From an uncultured Prevotellaceae bacterium (GTDB lineage: Bacteria; Bacteroidota; Bacteroidia; Bacteroidales; Bacteroidaceae): a stretch of 64,000 nt of DNA. Position numbers and translations under genes: made by a program. Position 1 is the first letter of the stretch. The number at the start of each line of letters is the position of its first letter. The stretch lies in contig CACYQO010000022.1 of NCBI GenBank assembly GCA_902776545.1, positions 1-64,000 of the forward strand. The letters run 5' to 3'. The notes beneath the pieces were generated by a model that was not told the origin of the DNA, made no database searches, and was given only the letters and a program-made list of their open reading frames with translations. Positions 1 through 7,946 of the stretch are shown in pieces.

Positions 1-428
<428 letters not shown>

Positions 429-431
429 ATT

Positions 432-1856
432 ATGAAAAAGTTTCTGTTATTATTTTTCACTTCTCACTTTTCACTTCTCACTGCTTTTGCGCAGACAGAC
501 CCTGTGGTGATGACTGTCAATGGGGTAGATGTAACCCGTTCAGAGTTTGAGTACTCATTTAATAAGAATAACAGCGACGGTGTGATCGACAAGAAAGGCA
601 TCGAGGAATATGCCGACCTTTATGCTATCTATAAGATGAAGGTGGCTGCAGCTCTTGATGCCAAGCTTGACACGCTCAAGTCATTCAAGGATGAGTTTGC
701 CGTCTATCGGGATATGCAGGTGCTGCCTACGATGACGAGCGATGCAGAGGTGGAAGCAGAAGCCCGTAAGGCCTACGACCGTGCAAAGGAGCGTATTGGC
801 GAGAAAGGTCTGGTGCATCCTGCACACATCTTCCTCCGTCTCTCCACCAAGGCTAAGCCTGAGGAACAGACGAAGGTCGCACAACGCGCTGACTCCATCT
901 GGCAGGCTCTCAAGCAGGGTGCAGACTTTGCTGAACTCTGTAAGAACGTGTCGCAGGACCGTCGCAGTGCTGCCAATGGTGGTGAGCTGGCGTGGATTGG
1001 TCCGGGTCAGGTGTATCCGGAGTTCGAGGAGGCCGCCTTTGCCCTCAAGACTGGAGAATTCAGTCGTCCGGTGCTGGCACCCGATGGTTACCACATCATC
1101 TTGATGAAAGGCCGCAAACAACTCGAACCCTTCGAGGAACTCAAGGATCAGATTGTGCGTTCGTTCGAGCAGCAGGGTATCCGTGAGGCCATCGCCCGTC
1201 AGAAAGTGCAGAGTGTCGTGAACAGCGGTCAGATGACGGAAGAGCAGTATATTGCTCGTCGTACAGATTCTTTAGGCGCAGTCGACTCTGATATGAAATA
1301 CCTCATTCAGGAATATCACGATGGACTGTTGGTCTATGAGATCAGCAACCGTCAGGTGTGGGAGAAAGCCTCGAAGGATGAGGCCGCCCTCGACAGTTGG
1401 TTCCGTGCCCATAAGAAGGACTATGCTTTTACGGAACCCCGATTCAAGGGTATCGCCTACCATGTGAAGGATCAGGCTGACGTCAAGGCCGTGAAGCGTT
1501 GTGTCAAGGGACTGCCGTTTGGTCAGTGGGCCGATGTCCTGCGCAAGACGTTTAATCCAGACTCCATCATCCGCATCCGTGTGGAACAGGGAATCTTCAA
1601 GGCTGGTGACAGCCGTCTGGTCGATCATAAGATCTTCCGTACAGCACTTGACCAGCCCATTGAGGTCAACAAGGACTATCCCATCGACGCTGTCTATGGC
1701 AAGAAACTAAAGAAGCCCGAGGATTATACCGACGTGCGCAGTCAGGTGGTCGAAGACTACCAGCAGGCACTCGAACAGCAGTGGGTGGCTGACCTCCGCC
1801 AGCGCTATCCCGTGAAGAAATATGATGATGTATTGAAAACAGTAAACCAACACTGA
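432..1856 (+). CDS. periplasmic parvulin-type peptidyl-prolyl isomerase
   Basis: 474-residue exported folding factor. The start is ATG 432 (an in-frame TTG at 423 lies in the 7-bp repeat tail). It opens with a signal peptide: two lysines, a leucine/phenylalanine-rich core and cleavage near AFAQ-TD. A single PpiC/rotamase domain lies at about residues 125-230, with the parvulin hallmarks HPAHIFLR, NGGELAWIGPGQ, FEEAAFAL and DGYHIILM. The flanking helical regions resemble SurA-type chaperone arms. Its TGA overlaps the ATG of the next PPIase by one base, so the two are probably translated together. Inferred role: cis-trans isomerisation and chaperoning of outer-membrane proteins. The exact orthologue (PpiD- or SurA-like) cannot be fixed by eye. 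Confidence 0.88.
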   Translation: MKKFLLLFFTSHFSLLTAFAQTDPVVMTVNGVDVTRSEFEYSFNKNNSDGVIDKKGIEEYADLYAIYKMKVAAALDAKLDTLKSFKDEFAVYRDMQVLPTMTSDAEVEAEARKAYDRAKERIGEKGLVHPAHIFLRLSTKAKPEEQTKVAQRADSIWQALKQGADFAELCKNVSQDRRSAANGGELAWIGPGQVYPEFEEAAFALKTGEFSRPVLAPDGYHIILMKGRKQLEPFEELKDQIVRSFEQQGIREAIARQKVQSVVNSGQMTEEQYIARRTDSLGAVDSDMKYLIQEYHDGLLVYEISNRQVWEKASKDEAALDSWFRAHKKDYAFTEPRFKGIAYHVKDQADVKAVKRCVKGLPFGQWADVLRKTFNPDSIIRIRVEQGIFKAGDSRLVDHKIFRTALDQPIEVNKDYPIDAVYGKKLKKPEDYTDVRSQVVEDYQQALEQQWVADLRQRYPVKKYDDVLKTVNQH

Positions 1857-3316
1857 TGAAGACGACAAGGAATCTGATAGTAACCCTGCTCGTAGGCCTC
1901 CCGTTCATCGGAGCTGCCTTTGCCGGCACACCAGGTGTCTTTGGCCTTTCCGGCGTGACTGCCGCTGATAGCATCACTGCCGACAGCATCACCGTCGACA
2001 GCAACTCCGTCCACATGGGCACCGTCATCGACGAGGTCATCTGGGTCATTGGCGATGAGGCCATCCTGAAGTCCGACGTTGAGACATACCGAATGCAGGC
2101 TGCGATGGAAGGCATAAAATGGAATGGCGATCCTGACTGTATGATCCCTGAGCAGATTGCCGTACAGAAGCTGTTCAAGCACCAGGCACAGATCGACAGT
2201 ATCGAGGTGACCGACGCTGACGTGGCTCCAGAGGTAGAGCAGCATATCAACTACTGGCTTGAAATGGTTGACGGCTCTCGCGAACGCCTCGAAGAGTACC
2301 GTCACAAGCCCCTGTCGCAGATCCGTAACGACCTGCGTGAGGAACTGAAAGACCGTCAGATGGTACAGAAGATGAAGCGTAAGCTCGTCGAGGATATCGC
2401 TGTCACACCTGCCGAGGTGCGCCGCTATTTCAAGGACCTGCCACAGGATAGTCTGCCCTTCATCCCTACAGAGGTGGAGGTGGAGATCGTGCAGATGACA
2501 CCGAAGATTCCTGTTGAGGAGTTGAACCGTGTGAAGGATGAACTCCGTGAATATACCGATCGTGTGAATCGTGGCGATGCCACGTTCTCCACGCTGGCCC
2601 GTCTCTATTCTGAAGATCCTGGAACAGCCCGTCGTGGTGGTGAGTTAGGTCTCTCAGGCCGTGGTATGCTCGACCCCGCCTTCGCATCGGTGGCCTTCAA
2701 CCTCACCGACCCCAAGAAGGTGTCGAAGATTGTGGAGTCTGAGTTTGGTTTCCACATCATCCAGCTCATCGAGAAGCGTGGCGACAAAGTCAACGTGCGT
2801 CATATCCTCCGTAAACCTGTCGTTTCCGAAGAGGCTATCGAGAGCACGCTGGCTCGTCTCGACTCCATCGCTGACGATATCCGTGCAGAGAAGTTCACTT
2901 TCGAAGATGCTGCATCGATGCTCTCCGACGATAAGGACACCCGTAACAACAAAGGTCTGATGTCGAACAACGATCCCCAAACGGGCCGTATCACCTCCCG
3001 TTTCAAGATGCAGGACCTGCCTCCCGAAGTGGCTAAAGTGGTCGATACGATGCAGGTGGGGCAGGTGTCTCACGCCTTCCAGCTGATCAATCAGCGAGGC
3101 AAGACCGTCTGTGTCATCGCCAAGCTGAAGAACCGTGTGGAGGGTCATAAGGCCTCTATCTCTGAAGATTTCCAGACCTTGAAAGACGTGGTGCTGCAGC
3201 GTCGCCAGAACGACCGCATCCATCAATGGGTGGTCGATAAGATTAAGAGTGTCTACACCCGCCTGAACGAAGACTATAGGGACTGCAAGTTCGAATACGA
3301 AGGCTGGATCAAGTAA
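1856..3316 (+). CDS. SurA-like chaperone with two parvulin domains
   Basis: 486-residue exported protein. The signal peptide ends near AFAG. A SurA-N-like segment (VIDEVIWVIGDEAILKSDVE) covers about residues 57-180. It is followed by two rotamase-like domains: the first about 200-310 (TARRGGELGLSG, DPAFASVAF, FGFHIIQLIEKRG), the second about 315-430 (VRHILRKPVV, DKDTRNNKGLM). The order matches SurA, the periplasmic carrier of unfolded outer-membrane proteins. The start overlaps the previous stop by one base. The gene upstream is a second PPIase and the gene downstream an OstA-like protein, so this is an envelope-biogenesis operon. No symbol is given because Bacteroidales carry several SurA paralogues. 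Confidence 0.9.
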   Translation: MKTTRNLIVTLLVGLPFIGAAFAGTPGVFGLSGVTAADSITADSITVDSNSVHMGTVIDEVIWVIGDEAILKSDVETYRMQAAMEGIKWNGDPDCMIPEQIAVQKLFKHQAQIDSIEVTDADVAPEVEQHINYWLEMVDGSRERLEEYRHKPLSQIRNDLREELKDRQMVQKMKRKLVEDIAVTPAEVRRYFKDLPQDSLPFIPTEVEVEIVQMTPKIPVEELNRVKDELREYTDRVNRGDATFSTLARLYSEDPGTARRGGELGLSGRGMLDPAFASVAFNLTDPKKVSKIVESEFGFHIIQLIEKRGDKVNVRHILRKPVVSEEAIESTLARLDSIADDIRAEKFTFEDAASMLSDDKDTRNNKGLMSNNDPQTGRITSRFKMQDLPPEVAKVVDTMQVGQVSHAFQLINQRGKTVCVIAKLKNRVEGHKASISEDFQTLKDVVLQRRQNDRIHQWVVDKIKSVYTRLNEDYRDCKFEYEGWIK

Positions 3317-3374
3317 AGGTGAAAAGGTAAAAAGGTGAAAAGGTAAAAAGGTGAAAGGGTGAAAAGATAAAAAG
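3317..3374. repeat. degenerate 8-bp tandem array (AGGTGAAA units)
   Basis: Seven units of AGGTGAAA/AGGTAAAA begin the base after the SurA-like stop codon and run into the GTG start of the next gene (AGGGTGAG). The array therefore fills the whole intergenic gap and supplies the start codon context. Confidence 0.85.
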
Positions 3375-3375
3375 G

Positions 3376-4986
3376 GTGAGAAAGTCTTTCCTATATCTGC
3401 TGGGGCTGTTGTGTTTACTGGTGTGCTACACCAGTCTTGACGCCTATGCCCAAAAGGGAAAGACGAAGCGCCCTGCACGCCGCGCCAAGGTCGAGGATTC
3501 TCGCATCTACCTTGTCCATGCTGACGTGCTCCACTACGATCAAAAGATCAATGCCGACGCCACCATCCTCAACGGTAAGGTACACTTCACCCATGAGGGG
3601 GCACGACTGTATTGCGACAGCGCCTATTTCTACGAGGCTTCCAACTCCTTTGAGGCCTTTGGTCATGTGAAGATGTATCAGGGCGACACGCTCTCACTCT
3701 TCAGCGACTATGCCTATTATGACGGCAACGAGCAGATGGCCCGTGCCCGTTACAATGTCGAACTCCATCATCGCAAGACCGTTCTCTATACGGACAGCCT
3801 CGACTTCGACCGTATCTACGACAACGCCTACTTCTTCGAGGGTGGCAAGCTGATTGACGGCAGGACCACGCTTACCTCCGACTGGGGCGAATATAACACG
3901 AAGACGAAGATGTCGGTCTTCAACTACGACGTGAAGATGAAGAACCCCGACTTCTTCCTCACGACGGATACGCTCTATTACGATACCCATAACTCGATGG
4001 CACACATCGTCGGACCGTCCGACATCACCTCCGGCGACAACCATATCTATTCTGAGCAGGGTTATTACGATACGAAGCTGGAACGTGCCCGCCTCATGAA
4101 CCGCTCTGTACTTACCAACAATGGCAGGATGCTCGTGGGCGACAGCGTCTACTACGACAGTAAGATGGGTTTCAGCCAGGCGTTCTACGATGTGGTCTAT
4201 GTCGACTCCGTCAATCGCAACAAGCTCACAGGCAACTATGGCGAATACTACGAGAATACGGGTTATGCGATGTGTACGGATAGTGCAGTGGCCATCGATT
4301 TCTCGCAGGGCGACTCCCTTTTCATGCATGCCGACACATTCAAGGTCGTCACCTTCAACATCGAGACCGATTCCGTCTATCGCAAGATTCATGCCTATCA
4401 TCATGTCCGCGCTTTCCGTCAGGATGTGCAGGCTGTCTGCGACTCGCTCGTCTATATCTCAAAGGACTCCTGCATGACGCTCTACCATGATCCCATTCTT
4501 TGGAACAACGGTCAGCAGCTGGTGGGCGACCTCGTCAATGTCTATCTGCGTGATTCTGTCATCGATCATACCCACATCATCGGCAACTGCTTCTCCATCC
4601 AGCAGCTAAAGTCGGATACAGCCTGTTTCAATCAGGTGTCCTCACGTGAGATGTTTACCTATTTCCTTGAGGGCAAGGTCCGCGAGGCTCGGGCGAAGGA
4701 CAATGTTCTTGTCGGCTATTACTTTGAGGAGGGCGACACGTTGCCTATCATCTACAACTATCAGGAGACCTCTGAGCTCCGCATGTTCCTTAAGAACCAA
4801 AAACTTGAGAGCGTATGGACGCCCAAGACCACCGGCACGATGTATCCGCTCAACCAGATTCCTGCCGACCGTAAACGCCTGCCTGGCTTCGCCTGGTACG
4901 ACTACGTCCGTCCCCTCAATCGTTACGATATCTTCAACTGGCGACCCAAAAATCGCAAAGGTGAAGATACTGCCGCCCTGAAGTAA
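3376..4986 (+). CDS. OstA/LptA-like outer-membrane biogenesis protein
   Basis: 536 residues from a GTG start (3376); the only suitable start before the signal peptide, whose hydrophobic core ends near DAYA-QKG. The body is a series of short beta-rich repeats of the kind seen in OstA/LptA proteins: DADVLHYD, GARLYCDSAYFYEASNSF, MYQGDTLSLFSDYAYYDG, and repeated 'DTLYYD' and 'DSVYYDS' elements. LptA/OstA-N domains bridge the periplasm for lipopolysaccharide transport; in Bacteroidota these large OstA-like proteins are encoded near surA-type genes, as here. Inferred role: LPS or lipid transport or assembly at the outer membrane. The start codon sits directly in the preceding 8-bp array. Confidence 0.85.
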   Translation: MRKSFLYLLGLLCLLVCYTSLDAYAQKGKTKRPARRAKVEDSRIYLVHADVLHYDQKINADATILNGKVHFTHEGARLYCDSAYFYEASNSFEAFGHVKMYQGDTLSLFSDYAYYDGNEQMARARYNVELHHRKTVLYTDSLDFDRIYDNAYFFEGGKLIDGRTTLTSDWGEYNTKTKMSVFNYDVKMKNPDFFLTTDTLYYDTHNSMAHIVGPSDITSGDNHIYSEQGYYDTKLERARLMNRSVLTNNGRMLVGDSVYYDSKMGFSQAFYDVVYVDSVNRNKLTGNYGEYYENTGYAMCTDSAVAIDFSQGDSLFMHADTFKVVTFNIETDSVYRKIHAYHHVRAFRQDVQAVCDSLVYISKDSCMTLYHDPILWNNGQQLVGDLVNVYLRDSVIDHTHIIGNCFSIQQLKSDTACFNQVSSREMFTYFLEGKVREARAKDNVLVGYYFEEGDTLPIIYNYQETSELRMFLKNQKLESVWTPKTTGTMYPLNQIPADRKRLPGFAWYDYVRPLNRYDIFNWRPKNRKGEDTAALK

Positions 4987-4993
4987 TCATAAA

Positions 4994-5021
4994 GTTCAAA
5001 CCTCAAAGTTCAAAGTTCAAT
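4994..5021. repeat. degenerate 7-bp tandem array (GTTCAAA units)
   Basis: Four units GTTCAAA/CCTCAAA/GTTCAAA/GTTCAAT. The last unit supplies the first two bases of the mutL ATG (5020-5022). Confidence 0.8.
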
Positions 5022-6936
5022 GTCTGACATCATTTCCCTTCTCCCTGATAGCGTTGCCAACCAGATAGCCGCTGGTGAGGTGATCCAGCGTCCGGCTTCC
5101 GTCGTGAAGGAGTTGGTCGAGAATGCTGTCGACGCAGGAGCCAAGACCATCCATGTCATCATTGTTGATGCAGGACGCACCTCTATTCAGGTGATCGACG
5201 ACGGACGGGGAATGTCTGAGACTGATGCCCGTCTGTCATTTGAGCGTCATGCTACGTCGAAGATTCGCAAGGCCGACGATCTCTTTGCTCTCCATACGAT
5301 GGGCTTCCGTGGTGAGGCCCTCGCCTCCATCGCTGCTGTTGCACAGGTTGAGTTGCTCACTCGTATGGCTGACGAAGAGATAGGTACGCGCATACAGATT
5401 GCTGCCTCGAAAGTGGTGTCGCAGGAACCTGCTGCTGCTCCTGTGGGTAGCAGTTTCAAGGTGGACAACCTCTTTTATAATGTCCCAGCCAGACGGAAGT
5501 TCCTCAAGTCCAACGCCACCGAACTCAGCAACATCCTTCAGGCCTTTGAGCGCATTGTGCTCGTCTATCCTGATATTCATTTCATCCTCCACCATAACGG
5601 GGCTGAACTCCAGAACCTCAAGCCTGCCAGCCTGCGTCAGCGCATCGCTGATGTCTATGGCCGACAGTATTCGCAGGACCTTCTGCCTGTTGAGGTGCAG
5701 ACGACGCTTTGCAACATCACGGGTTTTGTGGGCAAGCCTGAGACGGCCCGTAAAAAGAGCGGTCACGATTTCTTCTTCGTCAATGGGCGATACATGCGGC
5801 ATCCGTACTTCCACAAGGCCGTCGTCACAGCCTACGACCGCATGATACCTGAGGGCATGCAGGTGCCTTATTTCCTCTATATCGATGTCGATCCAGCTGC
5901 GGTCGATGTGAATATCCATCCCACGAAGACGGAAATCAAGTTTGAGAACGAACAAGCCATCTGGCAGGTACTCACGGCTACGGTGCGTGATGCTTTGGGA
6001 CGTTTCTGTGATGTACCGGCCATCGACTTCGACGTGCAGGGAAAACCTGATATCCCCGTTTTCGACCCCTCCCGCGATTCCATCGCCGCACCAAAAGTGA
6101 ACTACAATCCGGACTACAACCCATTTAATTCGGGGGCATGGGGGCACGGGGGTACGGGAGAACGAGATATGTCTAGCCGTGGACAACGTGTTCCCTCCGA
6201 CTGGGAACAGCTCTACGACATCGCCAGCGCCTCTCCCTCCCGTGAGGAAGACCAATCCCTCTTTCCTACGGATGATTCTGGCTCAGACATATCATCTGTA
6301 AACTGTAAACTGTCCGCTGTAAACTGTCAACTCGATCCTTCCCCTCTCCACTACCAATACAAGGGCTGCTACATCATGACTGCCGTCAAGTCTGGCCTTA
6401 TGATCATCGATCAGCATCGTGCCGATGTGCGTATCCGTTACGAGCGTTATCTGCAACAGCTTGAGAACCATGCTGCTGCCACCCAGCAGATGCTTTTTCC
6501 TGAGTCCGTTCGCTTCTCACCAGCCGAGTGTGTCATCCTTCAACAGATACTCCCCAGTCTCACTGCCATCGGTTTCGACCTCTCTGACCTTGGCGGCAAC
6601 ACCTTTGCCATCAACGGTATCCCTGCCGGCCTCGAAGGCATCGATCCTGTCAGCCTTCTCCAGCAGATCGTTACTGACGCCCAAGACCACTCTTTCTGCG
6701 ACGATTCTGCCTCAGACATATCATCTATAAACAATAAACTATCAACTATAAACAAAAACATCGCCCTCTCTCTGGCTCAGAGCGTCGCCGTTCCCTATGG
6801 CCAAGTCCTCTCCAACGATGAGATGGAGCAGTTGGTCAACGAACTCTTTGCATGTTCCAACGTCAACTACACGCCCAACGGCAAACCCATCCTGTCCATC
6901 CTCCCGCAGACAGATATCGAACGTCTTTTCGCCTAA
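5020..6936 (+). CDS. mutL: DNA mismatch repair protein MutL
   Basis: 638 residues. The N-terminal GHKL ATPase is complete: NQIAAGEV, ELVENAVDAGA (N box), DDGRGM, and GFRGEALASI, within residues 1-330. The C-terminal dimerisation domain starts near YQYKGCYIM (~447). In the position of the endonuclease motif DQHA(x)2E(x)4E the protein has DQHRADVRIRYE, so the middle glutamate is valine; the expected CPHGRP-type motif near the C-terminus reads YTPNGKP. Endonuclease activity is therefore doubtful (inference). The linker carries an 8-bp array (6132-6163) and a roughly 60-bp cassette twice (6271-6330 and 6700-6759), each ending in five 7-bp units; the second copy lies within the C-terminal domain. 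The frame stays open. Function in MutS-dependent repair follows from the family. Confidence 0.95.
   Translation: MSDIISLLPDSVANQIAAGEVIQRPASVVKELVENAVDAGAKTIHVIIVDAGRTSIQVIDDGRGMSETDARLSFERHATSKIRKADDLFALHTMGFRGEALASIAAVAQVELLTRMADEEIGTRIQIAASKVVSQEPAAAPVGSSFKVDNLFYNVPARRKFLKSNATELSNILQAFERIVLVYPDIHFILHHNGAELQNLKPASLRQRIADVYGRQYSQDLLPVEVQTTLCNITGFVGKPETARKKSGHDFFFVNGRYMRHPYFHKAVVTAYDRMIPEGMQVPYFLYIDVDPAAVDVNIHPTKTEIKFENEQAIWQVLTATVRDALGRFCDVPAIDFDVQGKPDIPVFDPSRDSIAAPKVNYNPDYNPFNSGAWGHGGTGERDMSSRGQRVPSDWEQLYDIASASPSREEDQSLFPTDDSGSDISSVNCKLSAVNCQLDPSPLHYQYKGCYIMTAVKSGLMIIDQHRADVRIRYERYLQQLENHAAATQQMLFPESVRFSPAECVILQQILPSLTAIGFDLSDLGGNTFAINGIPAGLEGIDPVSLLQQIVTDAQDHSFCDDSASDISSINNKLSTINKNIALSLAQSVAVPYGQVLSNDEMEQLVNELFACSNVNYTPNGKPILSILPQTDIERLFA
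6132..6163. repeat. 8-bp tandem array inside mutL
   Basis: Four 8-bp units GGGGGCAT/GGGGGCAC/GGGGGTAC/GGGAGAAC in the codons of the MutL interdomain linker. This is the same kind of 8-bp array as seen between genes at 3317-3374 but with a different unit. Confidence 0.8.
6271..6330. repeat. repeat cassette copy 1 inside mutL
   Basis: A unique head of about 25 bases encoding DDSGSDISS, followed by five 7-bp units (CTGTAAA family, 6296-6330). The head is nearly identical to that of copy 2 at 6700-6759 (three mismatches over 33 aligned bases including the first repeat unit). Confidence 0.85.
6700..6759. repeat. repeat cassette copy 2 inside mutL
   Basis: Second copy of the cassette at 6271-6330: a head encoding DDSASDISS, then five 7-bp units (CTATAAA family, 6725-6759). 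Both copies keep the mutL reading frame although 35 bp of 7-mers is not a multiple of three. Confidence 0.85.
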
Positions 6937-6968
6937 AAGGGTTAACGATTGTTAAGCGACAGCAAATT

Positions 6969-6996
6969 CTTCACTCTTCACTTTTCACTTTTCACT
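6969..6996. repeat. degenerate 7-bp tandem array (CTTCACT/TTTCACT)
   Basis: Four 7-bp units directly upstream of the -7 box of the tRNA-Val promoter, covering the position where a -33 element would lie. Confidence 0.8.
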
Positions 6997-7004
6997 TTTT
7001 TTCG

Positions 7005-7012
7005 TACCTTTG
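7005..7012 (+). promoter_or_regulatory. -7 box of the tRNA-Val promoter
   Basis: TACCTTTG matches the Bacteroidota TAnnTTTG box and lies 19 bases before the tRNA 5' end. No TTTG is found at the 19-base spacing; that place is inside the 7-bp array. Confidence 0.7.
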
Positions 7013-7031
7013 CACCCGCAATTGAAAAAAC

Positions 7032-7106
7032 GGGCGCTTAGCTCAGCTGGTTTAGAGCATCTGCCTTACAAGCAGAGGGTCGGCGGTTCGAATCCGTCAG
7101 CGCCCA
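7032..7106 (+). tRNA. tRNA-Val (anticodon UAC)
   Basis: 75-nt cloverleaf. Acceptor GGGCGCT (7032-7038) pairs with AGCGCCC (7099-7105), discriminator A at 7106. The anticodon stem CTGC/GCAG holds the loop CTTACAA with anticodon TAC, which reads valine codons. The T-loop GGTTCGAATCC is canonical. The 3' CCA is not encoded (ACC then C). A TAnnTTTG promoter lies just upstream. No integration at this tRNA is seen. Confidence 0.96.
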
Positions 7107-7262
7107 CCCGAGTTAACATTAACTTTTTTACTAATCCCATATTTCTCTATCCACCCGCCTCCATATCATACCAGAGAGCATCAACGGCGTTCAGGATCGT
7201 CTTGACGACATCGAGTACAAGTTACAGAAATAATAACCTCTGGCAGAAGTGCTGACTCTGGC

Positions 7263-7946
7263 CTACAGTCGGCAGAGTTTCCTGAAGTCTGATTCCTTGC
7301 CGTAGCAGACCAGCACGTCATCGGCTTCCAACGGCAGGTCGTCTTCTGTGGTGTTGACAACGACGGTGGCGTTATACTCGATACCGATGAAATTCTGCAG
7401 CTTCGTCTTTTTCTTAACAGCAATGATCTTCAGACGATACTCCTCGTAGAGATGAAGGTCGTTGGCGCGGAGGCCGACGAATTTCTCCGGAATACGGAAT
7501 TTATACACGCAATACGTGTCGTCGATACGGAAGAGGTCTGTCTTCACACCCAGGTCCATCTGGCGTACCAGCGAACGGGCGGCACGCTCCTCCGGAATCA
7601 ATATTTTCTCGATGTCGAACGCCTGCAGGATGCTCTTGTGTACATAGTCGTTGGCACGTGCATAGATATGCTTCACCCCCAGTTTCTTCAACAGCGCAAC
7701 CACACGGACGGAGGCCCCCAGATTGCTGCCTATTGCCACGATGACGACATCGACTTTCTTCAGCGGCAGCACGTTCAGGGCCAGCTCGTCGCAGGCATCA
7801 ATCTGAAACGCGGCATCACAGATGTCCTTCACTCTCTCTACACGGCTGGCGTCGCTGTCAGCGGCAATGACCTCATGACCCAGGGCAGACATTTCGTCTA
7901 CCAGCACCCTGCCGTATGTTCCTAATCCGATAATAATACACTTCAT
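7263..7946 (-). CDS. potassium channel regulatory subunit (TrkA/KtrA)
   Basis: 227-residue cytoplasmic gating subunit of a Trk/Ktr potassium uptake system. An N-terminal RCK/Rossmann domain (about residues 1-130) carries the nucleotide-binding motif GLGTYGR and an acidic residue after strand 2 (ADSD); a TrkA-C domain follows (about 140-220). Its start overlaps the stop of the membrane subunit gene by 4 bases (ATGA), so the two form one operon in the order membrane subunit then regulator. Family knowledge: nucleotide binding here opens or closes the potassium pore. KtrA and TrkA cannot be told apart by eye. Confidence 0.93.
   Translation of the reverse strand: MKCIIIGLGTYGRVLVDEMSALGHEVIAADSDASRVERVKDICDAAFQIDACDELALNVLPLKKVDVVIVAIGSNLGASVRVVALLKKLGVKHIYARANDYVHKSILQAFDIEKILIPEERAARSLVRQMDLGVKTDLFRIDDTYCVYKFRIPEKFVGLRANDLHLYEEYRLKIIAVKKKTKLQNFIGIEYNATVVVNTTEDDLPLEADDVLVCYGKESDFRKLCRL

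Noticed and set aside
681..1121. Long minus-strand frame opposite the first PPIase gene, and similar long antisense frames opposite surA-like, ostA-like, mutL, dnaK and recA.
   Set aside because: They mirror the codon bias of the real genes, lack recognisable domains and promoters, and overlap firm genes completely.
7032..7106. tRNA-Val as an integration site for the islands.
   Set aside because: No copy of its 3' end is repeated elsewhere in the window, and the islands use the dnaK end.
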